Shown in pieces: positions 8,402 to 16,378 of a stretch of 64,000 bases of DNA. Numbering within the stretch: the stretch's first letter is position 1; each line of letters opens with the position of its first letter. The stretch covers positions 62,001 through 126,000 of the forward strand of contig CAWDUT010000001.1 in the NCBI GenBank assembly GCA_963805525.1, given 5' to 3'. The position numbers and the translations under genes were made by a program. The stretch is from DASQFQ01 sp963805525 (lineage in GTDB: Bacteria; Actinomycetota; Thermoleophilia; Solirubrobacterales; Solirubrobacteraceae). The notes under the pieces are model-generated. The model was not told the DNA's origin. It searched no databases and worked only from the letters and a program-made list of their open reading frames with translations.

Positions 8402-9076
8402 CTAGCCGCGCTCCTCCGCGTCCGGCCCGAGCGGCGGGAAGCGCTCGCGCAGCTGCGCGACGAGCTCGAGCGGGCCGTCCAGCACGAGGTCGGCGCCCAG
8501 CGCCTCGGCCTCGCGCCGGGCCTCGGCGGCGGCCCACAGCTGGCCGCCGACGACCACCAGCGGGCGCGGGCGCAGCGCTCGCAGCGCGGTCAGTGCCTCG
8601 GCCGTGCCCGGGAGCCCGGCGGGCGTCGAGGCGGAGAGCGCGACGACGTCGGGCTGCTCGGCGTCCACCAGCCGCGCGAGGTCGCGCGCCGGCGTCGAGG
8701 CGCCGAGGTTGAGCACCTCCCAGCCGTCGCTCTCGAGGAAGTCGGCGACCATCTGCACGCCGACGGCGTGGCGCTCCTCCGGGCTGCCGCTCACCACCGC
8801 CAGCCGGCCGTCCTTGGGCGCCGCGCGCATCCGCGGCCCGAGCGCGCCGAGCACGGTCAGCGTCACCGCGGTGGCGTAGTGCTCGCGGGCGATGTCGAGC
8901 TCGCCCGCCGCCCACTCGTGGCCGACCGCGTAGAGCGCCGGCTGGAGGATGCCGAGGTACACGTCCGGCACCGCCACGCCGGCCGCCAGCGCGCCGTCCA
9001 CGGCCGCCCGGGCGCCGGCGGCGTCGTGCGCCCGCAGGGCGTCCTGGTACGCCCGGCGGTGCTCGGAGACATCCAC
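8402..9076 (-). CDS. Stand-alone cobalamin-binding protein resembling the CarH/LitR light-sensor module
   Basis: 224 aa from the GTG at 9076 (VDVSEHRRAYQDAL), chosen because the helical cap starts there; an upstream ATG at 9133 would add 19 residues. The four-helix cap (B12-binding_2) includes W55-x9-E65-H66 (HEWAAGELDIAREH), the same spacing as the Trp and Glu-His that cover adenosylcobalamin in CarH. The Rossmann domain then has SGSPEERHAVG, a variant of DxHxxG supplying the lower axial histidine (about H103), and the phosphate-side VVVGGQLW. No DNA-binding or enzymatic domain is attached. The residue after the cap Trp is Ala, so the CarH upper-ligand His of the light state is not at its usual place. 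It is the first gene of a set with the transglycosylase and dehalogenase. Confidence 0.82.
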   Translation of the reverse strand: MDVSEHRRAYQDALRAHDAAGARAAVDGALAAGVAVPDVYLGILQPALYAVGHEWAAGELDIAREHYATAVTLTVLGALGPRMRAAPKDGRLAVVSGSPEERHAVGVQMVADFLESDGWEVLNLGASTPARDLARLVDAEQPDVVALSASTPAGLPGTAEALTALRALRPRPLVVVGGQLWAAAEARREAEALGADLVLDGPLELVAQLRERFPPLGPDAEERG

Positions 9077-9169
9077 GTGGCGAACGATACGACGTGCGGT
9101 TCCCCGCACCGCGGTGGTGTCGGCGGCCCCCATAGCCGGGGGCGGAGAGCTCCGGTTCCATGCTCCGTC

Positions 9170-10579
9170 ATGCCTCCCCGCATCCTCCTCTCACTCCTCG
9201 CCGCCACCCTGCTGGCGCTCGCCGTGGCGGCCCCCGCCTCGGCCGGCAGCGTGGCCTACATCGACGACCACAACCTATGGTTCTCCTCGCCCGACGGCGC
9301 CCGCAAGGTCCAGGTGACCCAGGGCGGCAACAACGACGCGTCCTGGATGTTCCCCTCCCAGGGCCGCGACGGGAAGACCGTCGTCGTCCACAACGACGCC
9401 TTCGACAACGGCGCCTCGCACCGCGAGGTGCTCTACCTCTACGGCCCCGACGGCAAGCTCGTCACCGCCAACGTGATGCCGCGCTACGCCGGCACGGCGA
9501 GCGCGGTCTACCCGCTCGGGCTCGACATGGACTGGAACTCCAACGCCGTCGCCTACGGCTACCAGTACTGCGGCTTCGCCTGCCAGTCGCTCTACAAGGG
9601 CTTCTGGCTGACGTTCTCCGACAACCAGGGGGCGTTCCCCAGCGACCCGCAGGGCCAGTCGGACGCGTTCAACCCGACCTTCTACAAGACGCGCGTCGTC
9701 TTCCGCGACTCCGGCGGCAACATCTTCGTGCAGCCCGACGTCGCCGAGGCGCCGTTTACGGCCTCCTACCAGGGCTGGATCACGCACGGCGACGGCTACT
9801 TCCTCAGCCGCGCCGAGGTCTCGCCGGCCAACGACCAGGTCGCGATCGACTGGATCCGGGACGACGGAGCCACCGGCATCACCGTGGCCCAGCACTCGGG
9901 CACCGTTCCGAGCGACCTCGTCGCCGCCTGCGACCTCCCGGCGGCCGGCAGGGCGAGCTACGCCACGTTCTCGCCCGACGGCTCGCAGATGGCGTGGACC
10001 GACGACGAGGGCCTGAAGGTCGCGGGCGTGCCGAATCTGCCCGCCGGCACCGACACCTGCACCCTCACCGCTCCCGCCCACGTGATCTCCGCCACCGGGC
10101 GCATGCCGAGCTTCGGCGGGGCTGACGTCAACGCCGTCGCCGGCGTCGGTGGCGCCGCGGGCGGGGCTGGAGCGGGTGGCGGCGGCGCCAAGCCCGCCGG
10201 GCAGCCGAAGACGATCCGCGTCCGCCTCTCCGGCAAGGCCACCCGCGCCGCGTTCGCCAAGGGCCTCACGCTCAAGGTCGGCGCGCTCGGCGCCGGCCGC
10301 ATCGACGGCTCGGCCGCGATCGCCAAGAAGCTGGCGCGCAAGCTGCGCCTGAGCGGCGGCGCCTCGGCCGCCCGCATCGCCACGCGCGGCTTCGCGGCCG
10401 CCTCGACGGTCACCGTCGCCCGCGGCCACGCGAAGGCCAAGCGCGCCGGCACGGTCAAGCTCCGCCTCAAGCCGACCAAGGCCGCCAAGCGCGCCGCCAA
10501 GCGGATGCGCAAGGTCGTGCTGACGATCAAGGTCAGCCAGCCGGGCGCCGCCGGCAAGGCGACGGTCCGCCTCAAGTAG
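9170..10579 (+). CDS. Secreted TolB/WD40-like beta-propeller protein
   Basis: 469 aa with a clear Sec signal peptide (LLSLLAATLLALAVAAPASA, cleavage after about residue 26). The mature part begins GSVAYIDDHNLWFSSPDGAR and contains blade-like repeats such as NPTFYKTRVVFRDSGGNIF and YATFSPDGSQMAWTDDEG, which point to a TolB-like propeller. After a Gly-rich linker at about 325-340 comes an Ala/Lys-rich domain with IRVRLSGKATRAAF and TVKLRLKPTKAAKRAAKRM, a type of C-terminal beta domain I associate with secreted Thermoleophilia proteins. Function unknown; binding to the cell surface is a guess. The start codon lies about 94 bases from the divergent B12-domain gene. Confidence 0.8.
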   Translation: MPPRILLSLLAATLLALAVAAPASAGSVAYIDDHNLWFSSPDGARKVQVTQGGNNDASWMFPSQGRDGKTVVVHNDAFDNGASHREVLYLYGPDGKLVTANVMPRYAGTASAVYPLGLDMDWNSNAVAYGYQYCGFACQSLYKGFWLTFSDNQGAFPSDPQGQSDAFNPTFYKTRVVFRDSGGNIFVQPDVAEAPFTASYQGWITHGDGYFLSRAEVSPANDQVAIDWIRDDGATGITVAQHSGTVPSDLVAACDLPAAGRASYATFSPDGSQMAWTDDEGLKVAGVPNLPAGTDTCTLTAPAHVISATGRMPSFGGADVNAVAGVGGAAGGAGAGGGGAKPAGQPKTIRVRLSGKATRAAFAKGLTLKVGALGAGRIDGSAAIAKKLARKLRLSGGASAARIATRGFAAASTVTVARGHAKAKRAGTVKLRLKPTKAAKRAAKRMRKVVLTIKVSQPGAAGKATVRLK

Positions 10580-11063
10580 CCGCGCCGGGGGTGTTCGCCG
10601 CCAGCAGCTTGGCGAGCACCCCCCGCAGCGCCGCGACCTCCTCGTCGGAGAGGAGGCCGCCGAAGCGCTGCTCGAACGCGGCGGCGAACACCGCGCCCAT
10701 GTGGGCGAACGCCGCGGCCCCCTCGCGGGTCAGCTCGGCCCGCACGACGCGCCGGTCATGCGGCGCGATCCGCCGGTCCACCCAGCCGCGCTTCTCCAGG
10801 CGGTCGATCAGCCGCGTGGCGCCGCTGCGGCTGATCAGCAGCGCGTCGGCGAGCTCGTACATCGTCAGCCGCCGCCCCGGTGCGATCACCAGCCGGTGGA
10901 TCGCCTCGTGCTCGAGCAGCGTGGTCCCGGCGGCCTCCTCGAGCCGCTGGTTCAGCGCGCCGCGCAGCAGCGAGTCGGCGCGGTGCAGCTCGGACCACGC
11001 CGCGAGGCGCTCGAGATCCCGCCGTGTGGGCAGACGCTCCTGGTGGGGGAGGCGGGCGGGCAC
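10572..11063 (-). CDS. MarR family transcriptional regulator
   Basis: 163 aa from the GTG at 11063. The winged helix-turn-helix is plain: LLEHEAIHRLVIAPGRRLTMYELADALLIS, SGATRLIDRLEKRGWVDRR, then the wing with APHDRRVVRAELTREG. The C-terminal helix (VFAAAFEQRFGGLLSDEEVAALRGVL) forms the dimer interface in the family. Such regulators usually repress an adjacent gene until a small aromatic ligand binds; the ligand and targets here are unknown. The stop overlaps the end of the convergent secreted-protein gene by eight bases. A partly palindromic TTCATGATGGAA lies just upstream of its start and may be the autoregulatory operator. Confidence 0.9.
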   Translation of the reverse strand: MPARLPHQERLPTRRDLERLAAWSELHRADSLLRGALNQRLEEAAGTTLLEHEAIHRLVIAPGRRLTMYELADALLISRSGATRLIDRLEKRGWVDRRIAPHDRRVVRAELTREGAAAFAHMGAVFAAAFEQRFGGLLSDEEVAALRGVLAKLLAANTPGAAT

Positions 11064-11085
11064 TAATTCATGATGGAATAGTTGA

Positions 11086-11102
11086 CGGCGGAAAGACCGC
11101 CG
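11086..11102 (-). terminator. Short GC hairpin after the ECF sigma gene
   Basis: CGGCGG, loop AAAGA, CCGCCG forms a six-bp stem immediately downstream of the sigma gene stop (minus strand). There is no T-run, so a terminator role is uncertain; it also lies about 25 bases upstream of the marR start. Confidence 0.3.
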
Positions 11103-11107
11103 CGCTG

Positions 11108-11617
11108 CTAGGAAGCCGGCGCGAGCTCGAGCGCGCGCAGGCGCTCGGCGACCTTCGCGCGGCCACGGTGCAGCCGGCTCATCACGGTGCCGGTCGGCAC
11201 GCCCAGCGCCTGGCTGCCCTCGGCGTAGGAGAGGCCGAGCACGTCGATGGCGACGAGCGTCTCGCGGTACGGGCTCGGGAGCTCGTGGACGGCGTCGAGC
11301 ACCGCGCGGCCGTCCAGCGCCGCGTGCGGCGCGGGCGTGGTGGCGCGCAGCGGCTCGCCGCTGCCGTCGTCGAGCGAAAGCGGCTGCGGGCGCCGCGCAC
11401 GGGTGCGCAGCTCGTCGCGCCAGCGGTTGCGCAGGGCGCGGAGCAGGTAGCCCAGCTCGTCGCTGCCGCTGAGCCAGCGGGGGCGAGAGAGGACGGCGGC
11501 GTAGGTGTCCTGGACCAGGTCTTCCGCGAGATGGGGGTCGCCGCTGAGAGCACGGGCGGCGGCGTAGAGCCGGTCGAGGTGTCCGATCGCCGCTTCGGGG
11601 TCGAGGCGTCGGGGCAT
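11108..11617 (-). CDS. ECF-type RNA polymerase sigma factor
   Basis: 169 aa, the normal size for a minimal ECF sigma. Region 2 covers about 10-75 (LYAAARALSGDPHLAEDLVQ, YLLRALRNRWRDELR) and region 4 about 105-160 (LPSPYRETLVAIDVLG, LSYAEGSQALGVPTGTVMSR). It directs RNA polymerase to a specific regulon. No dedicated anti-sigma gene is next to it; the neighbours are the MarR gene downstream and a divergent membrane sensor-like gene upstream. A GGTTCGG/CCGAACC inverted repeat lies in the shared 173-base divergent region and is a candidate control site. The ATG at 11617 is the only sensible start. Confidence 0.9.
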   Translation of the reverse strand: MPRRLDPEAAIGHLDRLYAAARALSGDPHLAEDLVQDTYAAVLSRPRWLSGSDELGYLLRALRNRWRDELRTRARRPQPLSLDDGSGEPLRATTPAPHAALDGRAVLDAVHELPSPYRETLVAIDVLGLSYAEGSQALGVPTGTVMSRLHRGRAKVAERLRALELAPAS

Positions 11618-11726
11618 GGGGGGAGTCGTGCAGGGGGGAGGGGGGAGGGAACCGATAGTCCCAGGCCTGCCGCACCTCCCCTAGGAGGGTGGCTGGCTTC
11701 CGGCGGTGCGGCCCACCTCCGCTTGG

Positions 11727-11744
11727 GGTTCGGTTACCCGAACC
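11727..11744. promoter_or_regulatory. Perfect inverted repeat between divergent genes
   Basis: GGTTCGG (11727-11733), spacer TTAC, CCGAACC (11738-11744). It sits about 47 bases before the start of the membrane sensor gene and about 110 bases before the ECF sigma start on the other strand. It could be an operator or an RNA hairpin in the sensor leader; which is not resolved by the sequence. Confidence 0.35.
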
Positions 11745-11790
11745 GTCGCTCGTAACGATCTCGCGACGGTCGTGCCTTACGCTCGGCACG

Positions 11791-13015
11791 ATGCGGACGG
11801 GATCGTCGCGGGGCTGGTGGGTGGTCGGGCTGACGGTGGCATTGTCGGCGGCCGGGTTCGCGCTGACCCTGGCGTGTGGCCCCATCCAGGCGCCGCCCGG
11901 CGCCGACGACCCGCTGTCGCTGACGGCCGCCGCCTCGGCGATCGCGCTCCCGTTCGGCGCGGTCGGCGCGCTGCTGATCGTCCGGCGCCCGGAGAACGCC
12001 ATCGGCGCGCTGTTCTGCGCCGTCGGCCTCCTGTTCGCGGCGGCGTCGCTCGCGACCGGCTGGTGTGCGTACGACGTCTACGGCGCGGGCCTGCCCGCCG
12101 CGGGCCTCGCGGCCTGGGTCGCCACGTGCATGGTCACGATCCCGCTCTTCACGGGCCCGCTCCTGCTGCTCCTGCTGTTCCCGACCGGCCACCTGCTCAG
12201 CCCGCGCTGGCGCCCGGTGGCCCTCGGGGTCGGGCTCTTCGGCGTCGCCGCGCTGGTCGTCGACTCGCTCCAGCCCGGGCCCTTCGACGGCTGGCCGGCC
12301 ATCGCCAACCCGCTCGCCCTGTCCGGCGCCGCCGGCCGCGCGGTGGAAGGGCTCCAGCCGCTGGTCGGCATCCCCTTCTGCCTCCTGTTCGCCGCCTCGG
12401 CCGGCTGCCTCGTCCTGCGCCTGCGCCGCTCGCGCGGCCTCGAGCGCCAGCAGATCAAATGGGTCGTCTACGCGGCGTGCGTGACGACCGGCGCGTTCAT
12501 CGTCAGCATCGCCAGCGAGTCGGCGATCGAGCAGGAAGCGTTCTGGCTGGGCATGGCGGGCCTGGGCGGCATGCCGGTCGCCGCCGGCATCGCGATCCTC
12601 CGCTACCGGCTGTACGAGATCGACCGCGTGATCAACCGCACGCTCGTCTACGCGCTGCTGACCGCGTGCCTCGTGGCCGTCTACGTCGGCGCCGTGCTCG
12701 TGCTCCAGGAGCTGCTGCGTCCGCTCACCTCCGGCTCGCACCTCGCACCTCGCGGTCGCGGTCTCGACGCTCGTCGTGGCGGCGATCTTCGGGCCGGCGC
12801 GCGCCCGCATCCAGCGCTGGGTCGATCACCGCTTCTACCGCCGCCGCTACGACGCCGCGCGGACGCTTGAGGCGTTCTCCGCCCAGGTGCGCGACGAGGT
12901 CGACCTCGACGCGCTCGCCGAGCAGCTCCACGCGGCGGCCAGCGAGACGATGCAGCCCGAACGCGTCACGCTGTGGCTGCGGCCGTCCGACGGGGGTTTT
13001 CCGGCAGGGTCCTGA
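11791..13015 (+). pseudogene. Membrane sensor-like protein, frameshifted by a 7-bp tandem duplication
   Basis: From the ATG at 11791 the frame encodes a polytopic membrane protein (hydrophobic helices such as WWVVGLTVALSAAGFALTLA and LLLLLLFPTGHLL, then LYEIDRVINRTLVYALL). At about codon 317 it runs into out-of-frame, Arg-rich sequence after LTSGSHLA. The +2 frame carries on the protein as VAVSTLVVAAIFGPARAR, DHRFYRRRYDAARTLEAF, ending VTLWLRPSDGG at 13015. Deleting one copy of the duplicated 7-mer at 12736-12749 joins the frames exactly, giving about 405 aa. Members of this family resemble histidine-kinase sensor parts but lack a kinase domain. Either this copy is broken or switchable in this strain, or the assembly contains an error. 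Confidence 0.8.
12736..12749. repeat. 7-bp direct tandem duplication (TCGCACC x2)
   Basis: TCGCACC occurs twice in a row (12736-12742 and 12743-12749), followed by a partial third TCGC. Because 7 is not a multiple of three, one extra copy shifts the frame of the membrane sensor gene; with a single copy the frame is intact. Confidence 0.9.
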
Positions 13016-13033
13016 CGGGGAGGCAGTGGGCGG

Positions 13034-13606
13034 ATGGGCACGCTCAACCTGACGTTCGACGACGGACCGGACCCGCGGGGCACGCCGCAGGTGCTCGACG
13101 CGCTGGCGGCCGCCGAGGCGCAGGCGACGTTCTTCGTGCTCGGCGCCCGTGCAGCCGACCACCCGGAGCTGATCGAGCGCATCCTCGCGGCGGGGCACGC
13201 CGTCGGGCTCCACGGCCACGAGCACCTCCGCCACTCCGAGCTCTCGCGCGCCGCGGGCGAGGAGGACAGCGACCGCGCGCTGGGCGTCCTCGGCGAGCTC
13301 GGCGTCCAGCCCTCGCGCTGGCGGACTCCGTGGGGCGTGGAAGCGGAGTGGACGCGCGAGGTGGCGACGCAGCGGGGCCTGGACCTCGTGCACTGGGACG
13401 CCGACACGCACGACTGGCGCGGTGATCGCGCGCCGGCCATGCTCGCCGCGGTCGCGCCGCGGCTGCGCGACGGCGCGATCGTCCTGGCCCACGACGGGCT
13501 CGGCCCGGGCGCCCTCCGCGAGGACTGCGACGAGACGGCGGCGCTGGTCGGCCCGCTCGTCGCCGCGGGCCGGGAGCTCGGCCTCGAACCGAGGGCAGTG
13601 CCATGA
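13034..13606 (+). CDS. Polysaccharide deacetylase (NodB-homology, CE4-like)
   Basis: 190 aa, essentially one NodB domain without signal peptide. Motif 1 is TFDDGPDP at 7-14 (catalytic base and metal Asp), the metal-His region is LHGHEHLRH at about 59-67, motif 3 is RTPWG (variant of RxPxG), and WDADTHDW and IVLAHDG complete the fold. CE4 enzymes remove N-acetyl groups from chitin-like or peptidoglycan sugars; a cytosolic location is suggested because no export signal is seen. It is the first of five genes that all overlap by ATGA/GTGA, starting just 18 bases after the sensor pseudogene. The arrangement of the His residues (HxHxxxH..H) differs from the textbook HxxxH, so the metal site needs checking. 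Confidence 0.87.
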   Translation: MGTLNLTFDDGPDPRGTPQVLDALAAAEAQATFFVLGARAADHPELIERILAAGHAVGLHGHEHLRHSELSRAAGEEDSDRALGVLGELGVQPSRWRTPWGVEAEWTREVATQRGLDLVHWDADTHDWRGDRAPAMLAAVAPRLRDGAIVLAHDGLGPGALREDCDETAALVGPLVAAGRELGLEPRAVP

Positions 13607-14667
13607 CCGCGACCGCGATCGGGCTGCCCCAGGCGCTGAGGACCGTGTCCGCGGGCGCCGCGGCGCGTGACGCCGATCCGGACGGCGCGTTCCCCGAGGA
13701 CGCGATCGCCGCGCTCGAGCGGGCCGGGGTCACGGGCGCGTCGGCCTGCGGGGACCGGCTGACCTACGCCGAGGAGCTGGCACTGCTGCGGGCGGTCGGG
13801 GCGGCCGACGCGGGCGTCGCCCGGATCCTCGACGGGCATCTCAATGCGATCGAGCGCCTGCGCGTGCAGGCGCCGCCGGCAGTGGCCGGGGAGGAGCTCG
13901 CCGCGATCATGCGAGGCGAGCTGCGCGCCGGCGTGTGGGGAGCGGATCCCGGGCCGGGTGAGGGCGAGCCGGCGCGGTTGCGGGACGACGTCGTCAGCGG
14001 CGTCAAGACCTTCTGCTCGGGCGCGGGCGGCCTGCAGCGGGCGCTCGTGCTCGTCCGCCACGACGGCGGCGGGCCGCCGCTCGCCGCCTGGGTCGACCTC
14101 ACGCGGCCGGGAACGGTGGAGATCGACCGCGCCTGGTTCCAGGGCGCGGGGATGCGGTCGTCGGCCAGCCACCGCGTCGTGTTCGACGGGGCGCCCGTGC
14201 TCGCGGTGCTGGGCGAGCCGGGGGCACTGACCCGGCAGCCGTGGTTCGCCCGCGACGCGGTGCGGACGGCGGGAACGTGGGCGGGCGCCGCCGACTCGGC
14301 CGTCGCGGACGCGCTCGACCGCCTCGCCGCCCGGCCGAGCGCCGGCGACCTCGAGGCGCTCGCCGCGGGCCGCCTGGTGACGTGGCAGCAGGCGATCGGA
14401 CTGTGGCTGACGCACGCGGCGACGGTGCTCGACGACGGCCCGGAGGACCAGGCCGCCGCGGACGCGGCCGCGCAGGCGCGGGTGGGCATCGCCGACGCGG
14501 CGCGCGCCATCCTCGACGAGGCCGAGCGCGCGCTCGGCTCCCGGCCCGCGGCGACCGGCGCCGCGCTCGACCGGGCAGCGCGGGACCTGCGGCTGTTCCT
14601 GCTCCAGCACCGCCTCGAGCCGATCCTGGCGCGCACCGGCGCCGCGGCGCTGGAGGGGCGGCGATGA
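13603..14667 (+). CDS. Acyl-CoA/acyl-ACP dehydrogenase-like protein
   Basis: 354 aa, a little short for the family (about 380). The ACAD core is weak but recognisable: an N-terminal helical part (FPEDAIAALERAGVTG), a middle beta part with VVSGVKTFCSGAGGLQRALVLV and a C-terminal helical bundle (RTAGTWAGAADSAVADALDRL, ARVGIADAARAILDEAERAL). A canonical catalytic Glu cannot be placed with certainty. FAD-dependent oxidation of a thioester-bound acyl chain is the family role; in this setting it may act on the acyl group of a glycolipid or on a non-CoA substrate. Start ATGA overlaps the deacetylase stop and its own stop overlaps the methyltransferase start. Confidence 0.8.
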   Translation: MTATAIGLPQALRTVSAGAAARDADPDGAFPEDAIAALERAGVTGASACGDRLTYAEELALLRAVGAADAGVARILDGHLNAIERLRVQAPPAVAGEELAAIMRGELRAGVWGADPGPGEGEPARLRDDVVSGVKTFCSGAGGLQRALVLVRHDGGGPPLAAWVDLTRPGTVEIDRAWFQGAGMRSSASHRVVFDGAPVLAVLGEPGALTRQPWFARDAVRTAGTWAGAADSAVADALDRLAARPSAGDLEALAAGRLVTWQQAIGLWLTHAATVLDDGPEDQAAADAAAQARVGIADAARAILDEAERALGSRPAATGAALDRAARDLRLFLLQHRLEPILARTGAAALEGRR

Positions 14668-15218
14668 GCACCTTCGAGGCGCGCTACCGCGCCGACGCCG
14701 ACCCGTGGGGCACGCTCACCGACCCGTACGAGCTCGAGAAGCGGCGGCGCACGCTCGCGGCCTGCGGGCCGGGCCCGTTCACCTCTGCCTGCGAGCTCGG
14801 GGCGGGCCTCGGCGCCCTCGCCGCGGAGCTCGCACCTCGCTGCCGGCGGCTGCTCGCGCTCGACGCCGCGCCGACCGCGGTCGCGGCGGCCGCCCACCGC
14901 CTCGCGCCGTACGCGCACGCCGAGGCGCGCCTCGCGGTCATGCCCGACGACCTGCCCGCGGACGGCCGCTTCGACCTGATCGTCGCCAGCGAGGTCCTCT
15001 ACTACCTCGCCGCCGCCGCGCTGGCCGCGACCGCCGCGTGGACGGCGCGGGCGCTCGTCCCGGGCGGGCGGCTGGTCGCCGTGGGGTGGATCGGCGACGC
15101 GCCGGACATGCCCGGCGACGCCGACGGGGTCGTCGCCGCGCTCGCTCGCAAGCTGCGCCTCGTGGCGACACAGGCGCACCCGGGCTACCGCATCGATGTG
15201 CTGGAGCGTGTGGCGTGA
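14664..15218 (+). CDS. NodS-like SAM-dependent methyltransferase
   Basis: 184 aa. FEARYRADADPWGTLTDPYE at the N-terminus is the signature opening of the NodS family, followed by SAM motif I ELGAGLGALAAELA at about 38-51, LLALDAAPTAV (acidic ribose-binding end of strand 2) and FDLIVASEVLYYL. NodS methylates the free amine of deacetylated chitin oligosaccharides in rhizobia; whether this homologue does N- or O-methylation is not known. The pairing with a NodB-type deacetylase two genes upstream makes the same order of chemistry, deacetylate then methylate, conceivable (inference). Overlaps both neighbours by four bases. Confidence 0.85.
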   Translation: MSTFEARYRADADPWGTLTDPYELEKRRRTLAACGPGPFTSACELGAGLGALAAELAPRCRRLLALDAAPTAVAAAAHRLAPYAHAEARLAVMPDDLPADGRFDLIVASEVLYYLAAAALAATAAWTARALVPGGRLVAVGWIGDAPDMPGDADGVVAALARKLRLVATQAHPGYRIDVLERVA

Positions 15219-16378
15219 CCGGCTACGACGTGATCGTGATCGGCGGCGGCCCGGCAGGTCACACCGCCGCGGCCGGATACCGCGAGGCCGGCGGGCGCGG
15301 GACCGTGCTCGTCCTCGCCGGCGAGGAGCACGCGCCGTACGAGCGGCCGCCGCTCTCCAAGGACCTGCTGCGCGGCGAGTCCGAGGTCGACGCGCTGCCG
15401 ATGGAGGAGCCCGGCTTCTACCGCGAGCAGGGGATCGAGGTGCGCCACGCCGAGGCGGCCTCGCTCGACGCCGAGGGTCGCGTCGTCACGCTCGCCGGCG
15501 GCGAGTCGCTCGCCTTCGAGCGCTGCGTCCTCGCCACCGGAGCGCAGCCGCTGCGCCCGCCGATCCCCGGCGCCGACGCGCCCGGCGTGCACCTGCTGCG
15601 CACGCTCGACCACGCGCTGGCCCTGCGCGCCGCCGCCGTTCCCGGCACGGCCGCGCTCGTGGTCGGCTCGGGGTTCATCGGCTGCGAGGCGGCCGCGTCG
15701 CTGGCGCACCGCGGTTGCTCGGTGACGCTCGTGACCCAGGAGCCCGCGCCGCAGGCGGCCCGCCTGGGCGACGAGGTCGCCGGGCGCCTCGCGGGCTGGC
15801 TGGAGGAGGCAGGCGTCGACCTCCGCTTCGAGCGCGAGCTCGCCCGCATCGACCCCGGCCTCCGCGCGAGCCTCACCGACGGCGCCGTGATCGACACCGA
15901 GCTCGTGCTGCTGGCCGCGGGCGTCGCCCCCGACGTGTCGCTGGCCGAGGCGGCCCGGATCCAGCTTGCCGACAGCGGCGAGATCGCCGCCGACGCGGCG
16001 CTGCGCACGAGCGCGCCGGCGGTGCTCGCGTGCGGCGACTGCTGCCGCGCCGAGCACGCCGTGGCCGGGCGGCCGCTGCACATCGAGCACTGGGGCGACG
16101 CGCTGGCCCAGGGCGAGATCGCCGGCCGCACGGCAGCGGGCGTCGACGCGGCCTGGGCCACGGTCCCGGGCTTCTGGTCGACGATCGGCGACCGCACGCT
16201 CAAGTACGCCGCCTGGGGCGACGGGTATGACGACGCGCGCCTCGTCGACCACGGGGACGGCGCGTTCACCGCCTGGTACGCCCGCGACGGCGCCTGCGTC
16301 GGGGTGCTCACCCACGAGCGCGACGAGGACTACGAGACGGGGCGCGAGCGCATCGAGCACGGGGAGCCGCCGCCGTGA
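15215..16378 (+). CDS. FAD-dependent ferredoxin reductase-like oxidoreductase
   Basis: 387 aa from the GTG at 15215 (VTGYDVIVIGGGPAG). FAD-binding GGGPAG at about 11-16, ERPPLSKDLLRG at about 45-56, CVLATGAQPLRPP, the NAD-binding ALVVGSGFIGCEAA near 150, and the second FAD motif VLACGDCC define the rubredoxin/ferredoxin reductase (BenD/RubB-like) family. The C-terminal reductase domain is seen in EHWGDALAQGEIAGR and FWSTIGDRTLKYAAWGDG. It passes electrons from NAD(P)H to a redox partner, but no ferredoxin or P450 gene is adjacent, so its partner may be the ACAD-like protein of the same operon (inference). Coupled to both neighbours by GTGA overlaps. Confidence 0.88.
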   Translation: MTGYDVIVIGGGPAGHTAAAGYREAGGRGTVLVLAGEEHAPYERPPLSKDLLRGESEVDALPMEEPGFYREQGIEVRHAEAASLDAEGRVVTLAGGESLAFERCVLATGAQPLRPPIPGADAPGVHLLRTLDHALALRAAAVPGTAALVVGSGFIGCEAAASLAHRGCSVTLVTQEPAPQAARLGDEVAGRLAGWLEEAGVDLRFERELARIDPGLRASLTDGAVIDTELVLLAAGVAPDVSLAEAARIQLADSGEIAADAALRTSAPAVLACGDCCRAEHAVAGRPLHIEHWGDALAQGEIAGRTAAGVDAAWATVPGFWSTIGDRTLKYAAWGDGYDDARLVDHGDGAFTAWYARDGACVGVLTHERDEDYETGRERIEHGEPPP

